Origin: Halorubrum sp. PV6
Lineage (GTDB): Archaea; Halobacteriota; Halobacteria; Halobacteriales; Haloferacaceae
Reading direction: 5' to 3'
Length of the DNA stretch: 64,000 bases
Assembly (NCBI RefSeq): GCF_003990725.2
Contig: NZ_CP030064.1
Span: 1,984,001 to 2,048,000, forward strand
Every line of letters starts with the position of its first letter. Within the stretch, counting starts at the first letter, position 1. Below the pieces are notes generated by a model that saw only the letters and a list, made by a program, of their open reading frames with translations, ran no database searches and was not told the DNA's origin. This document shows, one piece after another, positions 32,683 through 41,389 of the stretch. Both the position numbers and the translations under genes were made by a program.

Positions 32683-33147
32683 TTACAGCAGGAGGCCTTT
32701 AAACAGGTTCACGACCGCCCACTTGACGCCCTCGATGAACTGGCCGTCCTCGCCGCTGATCACGATGTCGTCGTTCACGACGGCGGTACGGAAGGCCGCG
32801 GCGGGGTTATCGGCCGCGGCGATCCCTTCGAGCGTCGCCTGGTCGGTCGTGATCTTTCGGACCGCGTCCTCGCTGCGACTGTCGTCGAGGTCGGTGATGC
32901 GATTCTGTTCGTCCATCGTGACCGAGTAGACGCGCGCTTCGTCGCCGTCCTCGACGTAGATGTTCGTCGTGCCGGCGAGGTTGACGGGGCCGAGGTCGAT
33001 GGAGTCCGCGTTCTCGTTGTACGTCGGGACCATGTCTTCGACCATCGTGTACAGGTCGTCTTCGCCGTCCGACTGCGCGACCGCACCACCGGCGAGCGCG
33101 CTCACGAGCAGGACTGCGACCATCAGGAGTACGGGGGTGCGTGTCAT
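32683..33147 (-). CDS. Small secreted protein of unknown function
   Basis: A 154-residue protein with a Sec-type signal peptide (VLLMVAVLLVSALAGGAVAQ, cleavage after AVA). The mature part is acidic (SDGEDDLYTMVEDMVPTYNE) and has no cysteines or known motif. The start at 33147 places the signal sequence correctly; the longer frame adds a basic tail. The upstream sequence TATATAAACC (minus strand, near 33150-33165) gives a promoter for a short leader. Function unknown. Confidence 0.7.
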   Translation of the reverse strand: MTRTPVLLMVAVLLVSALAGGAVAQSDGEDDLYTMVEDMVPTYNENADSIDLGPVNLAGTTNIYVEDGDEARVYSVTMDEQNRITDLDDSRSEDAVRKITTDQATLEGIAAADNPAAAFRTAVVNDDIVISGEDGQFIEGVKWAVVNLFKGLLL

Positions 33148-33268
33148 TGTTCTCGGTTTATATATCGCATCGCGAGTATAAAATGATATTGTATGACGCT
33201 TGCAAACTCGAATCACGGCGTCTGTGGCGTCTACTCCGGTTCGCTACCGCAGCCGTCAGTCGCCCGTG

Positions 33269-33940
33269 TTACGCCTCGTAGACGCCCTCGTGGCCGAGAT
33301 ACGCGGGCGCAAACGACACGCCGCGGTCGGCGTAGTAGATCGCGAAGTTGGCTTCGAGGTCCGTGATGAGATAGTGTGCGAGTACGTCGCGAAGGGCGGC
33401 GAGTCGGTCGGCGTCGCCCTCGCGCGTCGCCGCGAGGAGCGCGGGGCCGAGCTCCTCGCCGAACCGCTCGTTCGTCACCGGCTCCCCGTTCCATATCGTC
33501 GACGGGACGGGGTAGTCGTAGGAGTCGAGACACGCTTCGAGCGACGGGCTGTCGTACCGGGACTCGATGACCGCGACGCGGTCGGCGAACAGGTCGACGT
33601 GTGACCCCGCCGTGTGGAGTGCGGGCGGTTCCATGGCGACGCCGAGACGCTCGGCGCGCTCCGCGAGGAACTCCACGTCGAAGCCGATTCCGTTGTAACT
33701 AACGAGCACGTCGGCGTCGGCGGCGTCGACCCGCTCGATCCCGCGCCGGATCAGTTCGCCTTCCAACTCGACGTCGTCGCGGGCGAGCACGTCGTACGTG
33801 GCCGCGACGCCGGGCGCGCCGGGAGCGTGCTCGCCCACGCCGATCGCCACCGTCTCTCCCTGTGCGGGCTTATAATGGGTCGTCTCGATGTCGAACGTCA
33901 CGAGCCGCTCGTGGTCGTCGGCGGGCGCGTCGTACTGCAT
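33269..33940 (-). CDS. RNase H-like 3'-5' exonuclease (DEDD, DNA polymerase B exonuclease-like)
   Basis: A 223-residue nuclease domain alone. The three exonuclease motifs are visible: TFDIETTHY (Exo I), VSYNGIGFDVEFL (Exo II) and HYLITDLEAN (Exo III). Such stand-alone proteins are common in haloarchaea (ribonuclease H-like superfamily). It would degrade DNA or RNA from the 3' end. Monocistronic. Start at 33940 (MQYDAPADDHERLVTFDIE). Confidence 0.85.
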   Translation of the reverse strand: MQYDAPADDHERLVTFDIETTHYKPAQGETVAIGVGEHAPGAPGVAATYDVLARDDVELEGELIRRGIERVDAADADVLVSYNGIGFDVEFLAERAERLGVAMEPPALHTAGSHVDLFADRVAVIESRYDSPSLEACLDSYDYPVPSTIWNGEPVTNERFGEELGPALLAATREGDADRLAALRDVLAHYLITDLEANFAIYYADRGVSFAPAYLGHEGVYEA

Positions 33941-34026
33941 ACGGTCCGGAAGGTCGCCCGTCCCCGAAAGGGTGTTCGGTACGGGCGGCGCTCGATCGGT
34001 TCCGGGACTCCGCCGGTTCGCCGCGG

Positions 34027-34893
34027 CTATTCCGAGCGCTCCCGCGCCCGGTAGTCCGGGAGCGTGTCGTCTTGCATCACCGCGCCGCGGCCGCCGTCGA
34101 CGAGCAGCGCGCTCCCCGTGACGAAGGCGGCGTCCTCGCTCGCGAGGAAGGACACCGCACCGGCCACGTCGGCCACCGTGCCGATCCGGCCGGTGGGGTG
34201 GATCGATTCGACCGCTTCGAGTCGGCCCTCGGGCAGTTCGTCGCGCGTCCGCTCGACTTCCACCCAGCCGGGGACGACCGTGTTCACCCGGACCTGTGGG
34301 CCGAAGTCCACCGCGAGCGAGCGCGTCATGCCGTTTATGCCCGCCTTCACGGCGTTGTACGGGAAGTGCGCGGGCATCGTGGCGTACGCGTGATTCGAGG
34401 AGACGTTGACGATGGCGCCGCGGTCCATGTGTTCGAGCGCGGCCTGCGCCGCGAGCCAGTACGCTCGAAAGTCTGTCTCCAAGACGAACGACCAGTCGTC
34501 GAGCGTCGCCTCCGCGGCGGTCGTCTCCGTCTGCACGCCCGCGTTGTTGACCAAGACGTCGACCGAGCCGTAGCGCTCGGCGGCGGCCTCCACCAGCGCG
34601 GCCACGTCGTCCGGGTCGCGCATGTCGGCGCGCACGAACGTCGCGTCGCCCGTCGGCGGGGCGTCGTCCGCGCGTTCCTCGTCGGTCACCCGGTTCGCTT
34701 CCGAGATGCGGTCGGCGACGGCCTCCCCGGCCGACTCGGTCCGGCCGCTGACGACGACGTTCGCCCCCTCGGCGGCGAAGCGTTCTGCGACTCCGGCGCC
34801 GATCCCCCGCGTCGAGCCGGTGACGATCACGGTCTGGTCGGCGAAGCGGCCGGGGACGGCGTGTTCGGTCGGCGACTCGTGTCGGCGGGTCAT
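34027..34893 (-). CDS. Short-chain dehydrogenase/reductase (glucose/galactose dehydrogenase-like)
   Basis: An SDR of 288 residues: cofactor motif TGSTRGIG, Arg after strand 2 (VVVSGRTES, which favours NADP+), NNAG, and the catalytic Tyr-x3-Lys in FPYNAVKAG. It follows the galactonate dehydratase gene on the same strand with a 75-base gap, so it likely acts on the same sugar or sugar acid, perhaps as an aldose dehydrogenase. A GTG at 34902 would add three residues. Confidence 0.9.
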   Translation of the reverse strand: MTRRHESPTEHAVPGRFADQTVIVTGSTRGIGAGVAERFAAEGANVVVSGRTESAGEAVADRISEANRVTDEERADDAPPTGDATFVRADMRDPDDVAALVEAAAERYGSVDVLVNNAGVQTETTAAEATLDDWSFVLETDFRAYWLAAQAALEHMDRGAIVNVSSNHAYATMPAHFPYNAVKAGINGMTRSLAVDFGPQVRVNTVVPGWVEVERTRDELPEGRLEAVESIHPTGRIGTVADVAGAVSFLASEDAAFVTGSALLVDGGRGAVMQDDTLPDYRARERSE

Positions 34894-34968
34894 CGCGCCC
34901 ACCGGGACCGGGCGTCGGCGCGGCTCGTCGCGCGCGTCCGTCTTGGTTCGCTTGCTTTGACATGACTA

Positions 34969-36120
34969 TCACCACTCCGCGACGGAGCCGTCGTCGTGGC
35001 GCCACACGGGGTTGTGCCAGTCGACGTCCTCCTCGGTCTGCTCGCGGACGTGTTCCTCGTCGATTTCGATCCCCAGTCCGTCGCCCTCGGGGATGTCGAC
35101 GAAGCCGTCGCGGTACTCGAAGACGGCGGGGTCTTCGAGGTAGTCTAACACGTCGCTCGTCTCGTTGTAGTGGATGTCGAGCGACTGCTCTTGGATCAGC
35201 GCGTTCGGCGTGCAGGCGTCGACCTGAATACAGGACGCGAGTGCGATCGGCCCCAGCGGGCAGTGCGGGGCGACCGACACGTCGTACGCCTCGGCCATCG
35301 ACGCGATCTTCTTCAGTTCGGTGATCCCGCCGGCGTGTGACACGTCCGGCTGGATCAGGTCGACGGCGTCCGCCTCCAGCACCTCCTTGAAATCCCACCG
35401 CGAGTACATGCGCTCGCCGGTGGCGATGGGGATGGTCGTCGACTGCCGGATCGCCGGGAGCGCGTCGTTGTGCTCGGGCAACACCGGCTCCTCGATGAAC
35501 ATCGGGTCGTACGGCTCCAGCGCGGCGGCGAGCCGGCGCACCATCGGCTTCGACACGCGGCCGTGGAAGTCGACGCCGATGTCGACCTCGTCGCCGACCG
35601 CCTCGCGGACCGCCGCGATCCGGTCGACCGCGTCGGCGACGGTGGCGGGGGTATCGATCGGCCGCAGCTCGGCGGTGGCGTTCATTTTTAAGGCCGAAAA
35701 GCCCGCGTCGACCTTCTCTCGGGCGGCGTCGCCCACGTCCGCCGGGCGGTCGCCGCCGATCCACTGATACACGCGGACCCGGTCGCGAGCGCGACCGCCG
35801 AGCAGTTCGTGGACCGGCGCGCCGAACTGCTTGCCCTTGATGTCCCAGAGCGCCTGGTCGATGCCGGCGATGGCGCTCATCAGCACGGGGCCGCCGCGGT
35901 AGAAGCCGCCGCGGTACATCGCCTGCCAGTGGTCTTCGATCCGCGCCGGGTCCTCGCCGAGCAGGTAGTTGTCGAGCAGTTCCTCGACGGCCGCGACGAC
36001 CGTGTGCGAGCGCCCCTCGACTATCGGTTCTCCCCAGCCGACGGTGCCGTCGCTCGTCGTGAGCTTCAAGAACAGCCAGCGGGGCGGTACTTCGAACAGT
36101 TCGTAATCGGTGATATGCAT
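34969..36120 (-). CDS. dgoD: D-galactonate dehydratase
   Basis: A 383-residue enolase-superfamily enzyme that dehydrates D-galactonate to 2-keto-3-deoxygalactonate in the De Ley-Doudoroff galactose pathway. The metal ligands Asp184, Glu210 and Glu236 and the general acid/base pair His186 and His286 are all present (VDFHG, FIEEPV, ATGERMYSRW, VAPHCPLG), at positions one residue off those of E. coli DgoD. Length also matches. A gluconate or other acid-sugar specificity is less likely. It is followed by an SDR and preceded by a TetR gene; the rest of the galactose pathway is not in the window. Confidence 0.93.
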   Translation of the reverse strand: MHITDYELFEVPPRWLFLKLTTSDGTVGWGEPIVEGRSHTVVAAVEELLDNYLLGEDPARIEDHWQAMYRGGFYRGGPVLMSAIAGIDQALWDIKGKQFGAPVHELLGGRARDRVRVYQWIGGDRPADVGDAAREKVDAGFSALKMNATAELRPIDTPATVADAVDRIAAVREAVGDEVDIGVDFHGRVSKPMVRRLAAALEPYDPMFIEEPVLPEHNDALPAIRQSTTIPIATGERMYSRWDFKEVLEADAVDLIQPDVSHAGGITELKKIASMAEAYDVSVAPHCPLGPIALASCIQVDACTPNALIQEQSLDIHYNETSDVLDYLEDPAVFEYRDGFVDIPEGDGLGIEIDEEHVREQTEEDVDWHNPVWRHDDGSVAEW

Positions 36121-36200
36121 GATACGTTACGTCCGCGTGGTTCCGACGACGGACGGGTCCACGATGTCCGTTTTGGTATCGAATGCGTCGTCGGGGCCGG

Positions 36201-36782
36201 CTACTCGACCAGCAGCGAATCGACGTACGTCGTCCACGCGGTCTCGATATCCTCGCCCACGTCCATCTCCAGCGCGACGTGGAACCCGGTCGAGCCGTCG
36301 CCCGCGGCCAAGAGGAACGCGGCCGTCGCTTCCGGGTCGACCGGGCGGAAGACGTTCTGCTCGATGCCGTCGCGGAGGATCGCCGTCAGCGTCTCCAGCT
36401 TCGCGGCCTCCAACTCGCGGAGCGGCCCCCGGAGCGTCTCGTTGTGCGGCGCGTGGCTGAGCAGTTCCATGACCCCGACGTGGACGCCGGCCGCCTCGTC
36501 GTCCGGCGCGAGGAAGAGGTGTTCGCAGGCGGCCCGGAGGCGGCGCTCCGGGTCGTCGGTGTCGAGGGTCGCGAGCGCGTCGCCCAGCTGTCCGGTGCTG
36601 AACTCCAGGAACGCCGCGATCATCTCGTCTTTCGTGTCGAAGTAGTAGTAGAGCCCCGCCTCGCTTTGGGCGTACTCCGCGGCTATCTTCGCGGTCGTCA
36701 GGCGCTCGTAGCCGTGTTTGGCCAGCGCGTTGCGGACCGCGAGCGCGATGTCGGCCTTCGTCTTCTGGGCGATGCTGCTCAT
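36201..36782 (-). CDS. TetR family transcriptional regulator
   Basis: A 193-residue regulator with the classic helix-turn-helix (LTTAKIAAEYAQSEAGLYYYFDTKDEMI) and a C-terminal ligand domain. It lies 37 bases after the DUF4188 gene and is probably its operon partner. A 26-bp palindrome typical of TetR operators lies at the promoter of the operon's first gene (37707-37732), so autorepression is likely. It could also control the dgoD gene 80 bases downstream. Confidence 0.93.
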   Translation of the reverse strand: MSSIAQKTKADIALAVRNALAKHGYERLTTAKIAAEYAQSEAGLYYYFDTKDEMIAAFLEFSTGQLGDALATLDTDDPERRLRAACEHLFLAPDDEAAGVHVGVMELLSHAPHNETLRGPLRELEAAKLETLTAILRDGIEQNVFRPVDPEATAAFLLAAGDGSTGFHVALEMDVGEDIETAWTTYVDSLLVE

Positions 36783-36819
36783 ACGCCCTCGTGAGCGGTC
36801 GCTCGCTTCAGGGTTACGC

Positions 36820-37371
36820 TCACGCGTCTCTCGGCAGGGGGTCGTCCTCGCCGTCGAGCCGTCCGGCGGCCGAGCGCTCCCGCCCCGAAGCGGCCACGAG
36901 GTCGGTGCCGGCGGCGACGCCGAGTCCGCGCGGCGGGCCGTTGTTGTACACCGTCTCGTACGAGTCGGCGTCGACGCGGTAGGTCTCGTGCCAGATGCCG
37001 ACGGCGCCCGTCTCGGACTGCCGCGCGTAGTCGTCCCACGCGCCGAGGTGCAGGTGGTCGCTGTCGCGGGCGTACGCCCGGAGCGACTCGAAATCCTCCC
37101 AGTACTGGACGAACCCGATCCCGCGGGGCGGCGAGAGGAACGTCCAACTGCCGAGCAGTCCGGCGTCGTCGTCCGCGCGCAGTTCCCGGACCATCCGCGG
37201 GGCGACGAGGAACACCGGTAGCCAGCGGTGAACCTTCCAAAAGGCGTTGATTCGCATCCCGATGAGGAAGACGACGAACGACTCGTCGCGGTCGGCGTGA
37301 ACGCGCCCGGTGTGTCGGTCTCGGCCGAGACGCGACCGCACGCGGTCGAGCAGGCGCCCGAGGCGGCTCAC
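36820..37371 (-). CDS. DUF4188 protein (haem/monooxygenase-like fold)
   Basis: A 183-residue protein matching DUF4188: FVVFLIGMRINAFWKVHRW, a central IGFVQYWEDFESLRAYARD and SDHLHLGAWDDY with GIWHETYRV. The family has a ferredoxin-like ABM fold related to phenylacetaldoxime dehydratases and antibiotic monooxygenases. Its ATG overlaps the stop of the SHOCT gene by four bases. Controlled with the TetR regulator, it may act in detoxification of an aromatic compound. That is inference. Confidence 0.85.
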   Translation of the reverse strand: MSRLGRLLDRVRSRLGRDRHTGRVHADRDESFVVFLIGMRINAFWKVHRWLPVFLVAPRMVRELRADDDAGLLGSWTFLSPPRGIGFVQYWEDFESLRAYARDSDHLHLGAWDDYARQSETGAVGIWHETYRVDADSYETVYNNGPPRGLGVAAGTDLVAASGRERSAAGRLDGEDDPLPRDA

Positions 37372-37679
37372 AGCGCCTCCTCCGCGTCCAGCGTGCGTTC
37401 GAGTTCGCTCTCAAGTTCCCGCTCGTCGATGTCGCCCTCGACGTACCGGCGTCTGACCGCCTCGATGTCGGTCGGATCGGCGTCCTCGGTCTCACGGCGG
37501 CGCCGCCGGTCCGCGTAGCCGATCGCCAGCGGGAGCGCGGCGCCGTAGCCGAGCGGCCAGACCAGCCAGGCCAGCGGTACGTCGGCGGCAGTCAGCGTCA
37601 GTCCGAGCGCGAGAACGCCCATCGAGACCGCCGCCGCGACCGAGGCGTTCGGTGGGGTATCGGTGACGTGTCGGTGCAT
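37368..37679 (-). CDS. SHOCT-domain membrane protein
   Basis: A 103-residue protein with two membrane helices (MGVLALGLTLTAADVPLAWLV region) and a C-terminal SHOCT motif (IEAVRRRYVEGDIDERELE). SHOCT tails are oligomerisation modules common on small haloarchaeal membrane proteins. The start at 37679 (MHRHV) lies just downstream of the palindromic operator. It is the first gene of the SHOCT-DUF4188-TetR operon. Confidence 0.85.
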   Translation of the reverse strand: MHRHVTDTPPNASVAAAVSMGVLALGLTLTAADVPLAWLVWPLGYGAALPLAIGYADRRRRRETEDADPTDIEAVRRRYVEGDIDERELESELERTLDAEEAL

Positions 37680-37706
37680 GGTCGCCGCTACCACGTCCAG
37701 CCACTT

Positions 37707-37732
37707 AAACTGAGTGAGTACTTACTCAGTTT
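37707..37732. promoter_or_regulatory. 26-bp palindromic operator at the SHOCT/DUF4188/TetR promoter
   Basis: AAACTGAGT at 37707-37715 and its complement ACTCAGTTT at 37724-37732 flank a near-symmetric centre (GAGTACTT). Only one base pair of 13 breaks the symmetry. It overlaps the TTTAAG TATA-like box of the minus-strand operon. The TGAGTGAGTACTTACTCA core has the size and form of many TetR-family operators, and the operon encodes a TetR protein. Confidence 0.75.
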
Positions 37733-37990
37733 GGGAGCGGTCGCGAGGCGACGCCGGCGCGCCGCGCCGATGGCGCGCGTCTTCGAACAGGGGAGAAAAC
37801 CAGCACGGCGGGCGCGAGCGACAGGTCGATAGAAGTTGAGACTACGGTAGACCGCCCGGTGAGCGGCCATGGGTGTCACACCCGGCTGATGCGACCCACG
37901 TCGAAGCCGTCAGCGGCCGAGGCGCGCATACGCCGAGGAGGAGGTGGCGTCGGTTACACCGACCGCCCTACCGCACCGACCGGTGGGAGA

Positions 37991-39685
37991 TCACCCCTCA
38001 CAGGCCTTACAGTCGAGAATGTCTCGGCTGAACTTCTGTGCAGCGTTCACGCTGTTCTGGTAGTAGAGGCTCTTCACTCCCTTCTCCCAAGCCGCGATGT
38101 AGAGCTGATTGATCGCTTTGACGCTCACTTCGCTCGGATCGATCGAGACGTTCAGACTCTGTGCCTGATCGATGTGTTTCTGTCTCTGCGCTGCTTGGTT
38201 GATGATCGCCATCTGGGGGATTTCAGCGAACGTTTTGAACACGTCTTTTTCCTCGTCCGTCAGGCAATCGAGGTGCTGCACGCTCCCGTCTTTCTGTGCG
38301 ATACTGTCCCAAACCTCTCGATCGTCTTTTCCTCGCTGCTTCAGTATCGCCTCGAGGAACCGGTTTTTCTGCGTGGACTTCAGCTTCGCGCCGTCGCGGA
38401 CGAAGTAGTTCGACTTCAGCGGTTCGATGCTCGGACTGACCTGCCCCAGGATGACGCTGCTGGATTTCGTCGGGGCCACGCTCATCGTGGTCGTGTTCCG
38501 GCGACCGTACCCTTCGAGCACCTCCGGCTCGCCGAACTCGTCGGCAAGCCGGCGGCTCTCCGCGTAACTCCGCTCCCTGATGGTGCGGAATATCTCCTCG
38601 TTCTTCTCCATCGCCTCCATGCTGTCGAACGGGATCAGCTCACTCTGCAGGTAGCTGTGCCAGCCGAGGACGCCGATCCCGATCGCTCTGTGCCGTTTCG
38701 CGAACCGGACCGGACGCTCCATGAACTGCGTCCCCTCCGCCTCCTGGATGAACTCCTCGATGACCGCATCGAGGAACCGCGTCAGGGTCTCCACCGCGTC
38801 GGTGTCTTTCCACTCGTCGTAGTGGAGCGCGTTCATCGACGAGAGACAGCAGACGAAGCTCTCGTCCGGCGTGGCTGGCAGGGCGATCTCGGTACACAGG
38901 TTGGAGGCGTTGATCTCGTACCCCTTGTCTTTGTACACCTGCGGCTTCCCTTCGTTCATGTTGTCCCGGAAGATGATGTACGGGACGCCGATGTTGATCC
39001 GCGTCTCGATGATCTCCGCCCACGTCTCTCGCTTCTCCTCGTCGCCGTCGACCATCGCTTGGAACCAGTCGTCGCCGATGATGACGCCGTAGTAGATGTC
39101 CTGGACGGGGTCGCCCTCGGTCTTGATGTTGAGCCACTCCTCCAGGTCGTCGTGTTCGACGTCGATGTACCCCGCGAACTGACCCCGCCGCGTCTCACCC
39201 TGGCTGACGACGTTGATGATCGTGTCGAACAGCTCGGTGAAGCTGTAGCTCCCGTTGCTCTTGCCGTTGTTCGTGATCGGGCTGCCTCGGGGCCGGATCT
39301 CGCCGAAGTACCCGCTGGTGCCGCCGCCCAGCTTGGTCATCTCGCCCACCTCGGCCTGCGTGTAGAGGATGCTCTCCATGCTGTCGTCCATGTAACTCCC
39401 GAAGCAGCTGATAGGGAGGCCCCGGTCCAGGCCGAAGTTCGACCACACCGGACTCGCGAGGCTGTAGAACCCCCGGCTCATGTAGTCGTAGAACCTGTCG
39501 GCGAAGCCGTCGTCGTCCAGGATCGCTTCGGCCCGCTCTGCGATCTCCCTGACGCGTTCCTCGGCCGTGACGCCATCGAGCAGGTACCCCTCGTCGAGGA
39601 AGGCCCTGCTGTCCTCGTTCAGCCAGTAGAACGGTTCCTCGTGCTGCCGGTTCACCTCGTCGAGCTCCGGTTCTGTCTGTGCCAT
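37991..39685 (-). CDS. nrdA: Ribonucleotide reductase large subunit, class I (NrdA/NrdE)
   Basis: A 564-residue alpha subunit that reduces ribonucleotides to deoxyribonucleotides. Visible features are SPVWSNFG and PISCFGSYM at the substrate site, NASNLCTEIALP with a catalytic cysteine, GIGVLGWHSYLQ, and the C-terminal redox pair CKAC. The chain lacks an N-terminal ATP cone and is short for class Ia, so overall activity may not be allosterically shut off. It starts 2 bases after nrdB. The gap 37733-37990 shows no gene. Confidence 0.95.
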   Translation of the reverse strand: MAQTEPELDEVNRQHEEPFYWLNEDSRAFLDEGYLLDGVTAEERVREIAERAEAILDDDGFADRFYDYMSRGFYSLASPVWSNFGLDRGLPISCFGSYMDDSMESILYTQAEVGEMTKLGGGTSGYFGEIRPRGSPITNNGKSNGSYSFTELFDTIINVVSQGETRRGQFAGYIDVEHDDLEEWLNIKTEGDPVQDIYYGVIIGDDWFQAMVDGDEEKRETWAEIIETRINIGVPYIIFRDNMNEGKPQVYKDKGYEINASNLCTEIALPATPDESFVCCLSSMNALHYDEWKDTDAVETLTRFLDAVIEEFIQEAEGTQFMERPVRFAKRHRAIGIGVLGWHSYLQSELIPFDSMEAMEKNEEIFRTIRERSYAESRRLADEFGEPEVLEGYGRRNTTTMSVAPTKSSSVILGQVSPSIEPLKSNYFVRDGAKLKSTQKNRFLEAILKQRGKDDREVWDSIAQKDGSVQHLDCLTDEEKDVFKTFAEIPQMAIINQAAQRQKHIDQAQSLNVSIDPSEVSVKAINQLYIAAWEKGVKSLYYQNSVNAAQKFSRDILDCKACEG

Positions 39686-39687
39686 CG

Positions 39688-40698
39688 TTAGAACATGTCC
39701 TCGGCGGTAACGCTCTGCGCGTGCTTGTTGTACGTGGTCGACCGTTTGCTGAAGAAGTCGTTGTCCTTCGTCATCAGAATGTCCTCATCGAACCATCGCG
39801 TCTCTTCGAGCAGGGCCTCGTCCGGTTCGAATATCGGCTCGACGCCGACGTTCTCGAGACTCTGGTTGAACCGGTCCCGCAGGAACGCGTCGACGTGCTC
39901 CCGAGGGAGGAACTCCAGTTCGCCCTCACCGAATATCCAATCGAGTATCTCCGTCTCGGCCTCGAACGCCCGTCGACAGGCCTCCTGGACCGCTTCGTCG
40001 AACCCTTCACCGAAGAGGTCCGGATTCTCCTCGCGAATCGTCTCCACGAGTTCGACACCGAACAGCCCGTGGATCTGCTCTTCTTTGCTGGTCGCTTCGA
40101 CCGCGTTCGCGATCCCCTTGAACTTCTTCTCGTGTTTGTCGAAGCTCATCATGATGAGGAACTGCGAGAACAGCGAGACGTGCTCGACGAACGTGGAGAA
40201 CAGCAGGATGCTCATCACGTACTCCTGTTTGTCGTCGCTCTCGCGCTTTTCTAAGTACTCGTCGAGGTACTCGATTCGCGCCTCGATCGCCGGCACATCG
40301 GTCACCTCCTCGAAGTCCTCCGTGATCCCCAAGATGTCGAGGAGGTGGCTGTACGCGTCCATGTGTCTGACCTCGCTCTCCGCGAAGGTCATGCCGACGC
40401 TCCCGACTTCCGCCTTCGGCATCTCGGCGTAGATGTCCGCCCAGAACGTCTTGACTTGGACCTCGATCTGTGCGATAGCCAACATCGTCCGTTTGATGAC
40501 GGTCTTCTCGGCGGGAGTCGTGTTGATCTTGAAATCTTGAACGTCTCCGGAGAAGTTGAACTCCGTGTGAACCCAGTAACTGTTCCGTATCGCGTCCTTG
40601 TAGTCGAGGAAATCGGCGTACTCGTACGGTTTTAACTGCGTTCGATCCGCGAAGATGTCGGTCCCCGTCTCTCTGCCTGTGGTTTCGGTGTCAGTCAT
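39688..40698 (-). CDS. nrdB: Ribonucleotide reductase small subunit, class I (NrdB/NrdF)
   Basis: A 336-residue diiron subunit that holds the radical. The ligand pattern Glu79, Glu109-x2-His112 (ESEVRH) and the later KEEQIHGLFG is present, and Tyr116 (HMDAYSHLL) sits where the E. coli radical tyrosine lies, so a tyrosyl-radical type is likely. ATG 40698 is chosen; a GTG two codons earlier is possible. A 21-codon acidic ORF overlaps its start. Transcribed with nrdA, and downstream of nrdR on the same strand. Confidence 0.95.
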   Translation of the reverse strand: MTDTETTGRETGTDIFADRTQLKPYEYADFLDYKDAIRNSYWVHTEFNFSGDVQDFKINTTPAEKTVIKRTMLAIAQIEVQVKTFWADIYAEMPKAEVGSVGMTFAESEVRHMDAYSHLLDILGITEDFEEVTDVPAIEARIEYLDEYLEKRESDDKQEYVMSILLFSTFVEHVSLFSQFLIMMSFDKHEKKFKGIANAVEATSKEEQIHGLFGVELVETIREENPDLFGEGFDEAVQEACRRAFEAETEILDWIFGEGELEFLPREHVDAFLRDRFNQSLENVGVEPIFEPDEALLEETRWFDEDILMTKDNDFFSKRSTTYNKHAQSVTAEDMF

Positions 40699-40756
40699 CG
40701 GCACGTACTCCGGAAGGGTCGTCCGCTGTTGGTTGGTTGCTGTTTCCGTCGTTCAT
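40691..40756 (-). other. Short upstream ORF overlapping the nrdB start
   Basis: An ATG at 40756 opens a 21-codon frame (MNDGNSNQPTADDPSGVRAD then one more residue) whose TGA lies inside the beginning of nrdB in another frame. Its acidic composition looks haloarchaeal. It could be a translated leader that couples or tunes nrdB, or a chance frame. Confidence 0.3.
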
Positions 40757-40867
40757 TGGTTCAGTGCGTTCGAATCCACCCGTGTCGGGAACTGTGCGTC
40801 TGTTCGTGGTGTATGGACTCCCGGCCGCGGGTCGGCCGATCACCCACCTGATCTGCGTGTGTTCGTG

Positions 40868-41356
40868 TCATTGTGAGTCGGTCGGGGCGTCGAAGTCGTC
40901 ACGTTCTGCATCCAAGACTGCATCAAGTTCTCGCAGGAACTCCTGCGGCTCAGAGAATGCTTTGTAAACGGAGACGAACCGAATGTAGGCCACCTTATCG
41001 AGCGTCCGGAGGTTCTCGGAGACGAGTTCGCCGATGAGACTCGAAGCGACGATACGCGCCCCTCGATTCTGCAGTTCGCTCTCGACATCGTCGACGAGAG
41101 CGGTCACCGTCGTCTCGGTCACGTCTCGCTTCTCGACGGCTCGTTCGATCCCCGTGCGAAGCTTCTGTCGGTCGAACGGCTCGATGGTGCCGCCGCGTTT
41201 TTTCACTTGAAGTGACTGCCACTCCGGGCGTTCGTAGGTCGTAAAGCGGAACGAACAGCGTTGACACTCGCGGCGCCGTCGGACGGAAGTCCCGTCGGCG
41301 TCGGTCCCTGTGTCGATGACGCGCGTTCGCTCGTTCCCGCAGTCCGGGCAGTTCAT
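40868..41356 (-). CDS. nrdR: Transcriptional repressor NrdR
   Basis: A 162-residue NrdR with the zinc ribbon Cys3, Cys6, Cys31, Cys34 and a following ATP-cone domain (VKKRGGTIEPFDRQKLRTGI). NrdR binds dATP/ATP and represses ribonucleotide reductase genes when dATP is high. Here it lies directly upstream of nrdB and nrdA on the same strand. ATG 41356 (MNCPDCG) is certain because the zinc ribbon starts there. Since the NrdA chain lacks an ATP cone, NrdR may be the main dATP sensor for this enzyme. Confidence 0.95.
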   Translation of the reverse strand: MNCPDCGNERTRVIDTGTDADGTSVRRRRECQRCSFRFTTYERPEWQSLQVKKRGGTIEPFDRQKLRTGIERAVEKRDVTETTVTALVDDVESELQNRGARIVASSLIGELVSENLRTLDKVAYIRFVSVYKAFSEPQEFLRELDAVLDAERDDFDAPTDSQ

Positions 41357-41389
41357 AGTTGTCACTGCTTGATCCTCCAAGGGTTTAGT

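Noticed and set aside
33269-35764. 831-codon minus-strand ORF covering exonuclease, SDR and part of dgoD
   Set aside because: Only its last 223 codons (from 33940) are a real gene; the rest is an Arg-rich frame over genes read in another frame.
37859-39691. 610-codon plus-strand ORF opposite nrdA
   Set aside because: Shadow of nrdA; the minus strand carries all ribonucleotide reductase motifs.
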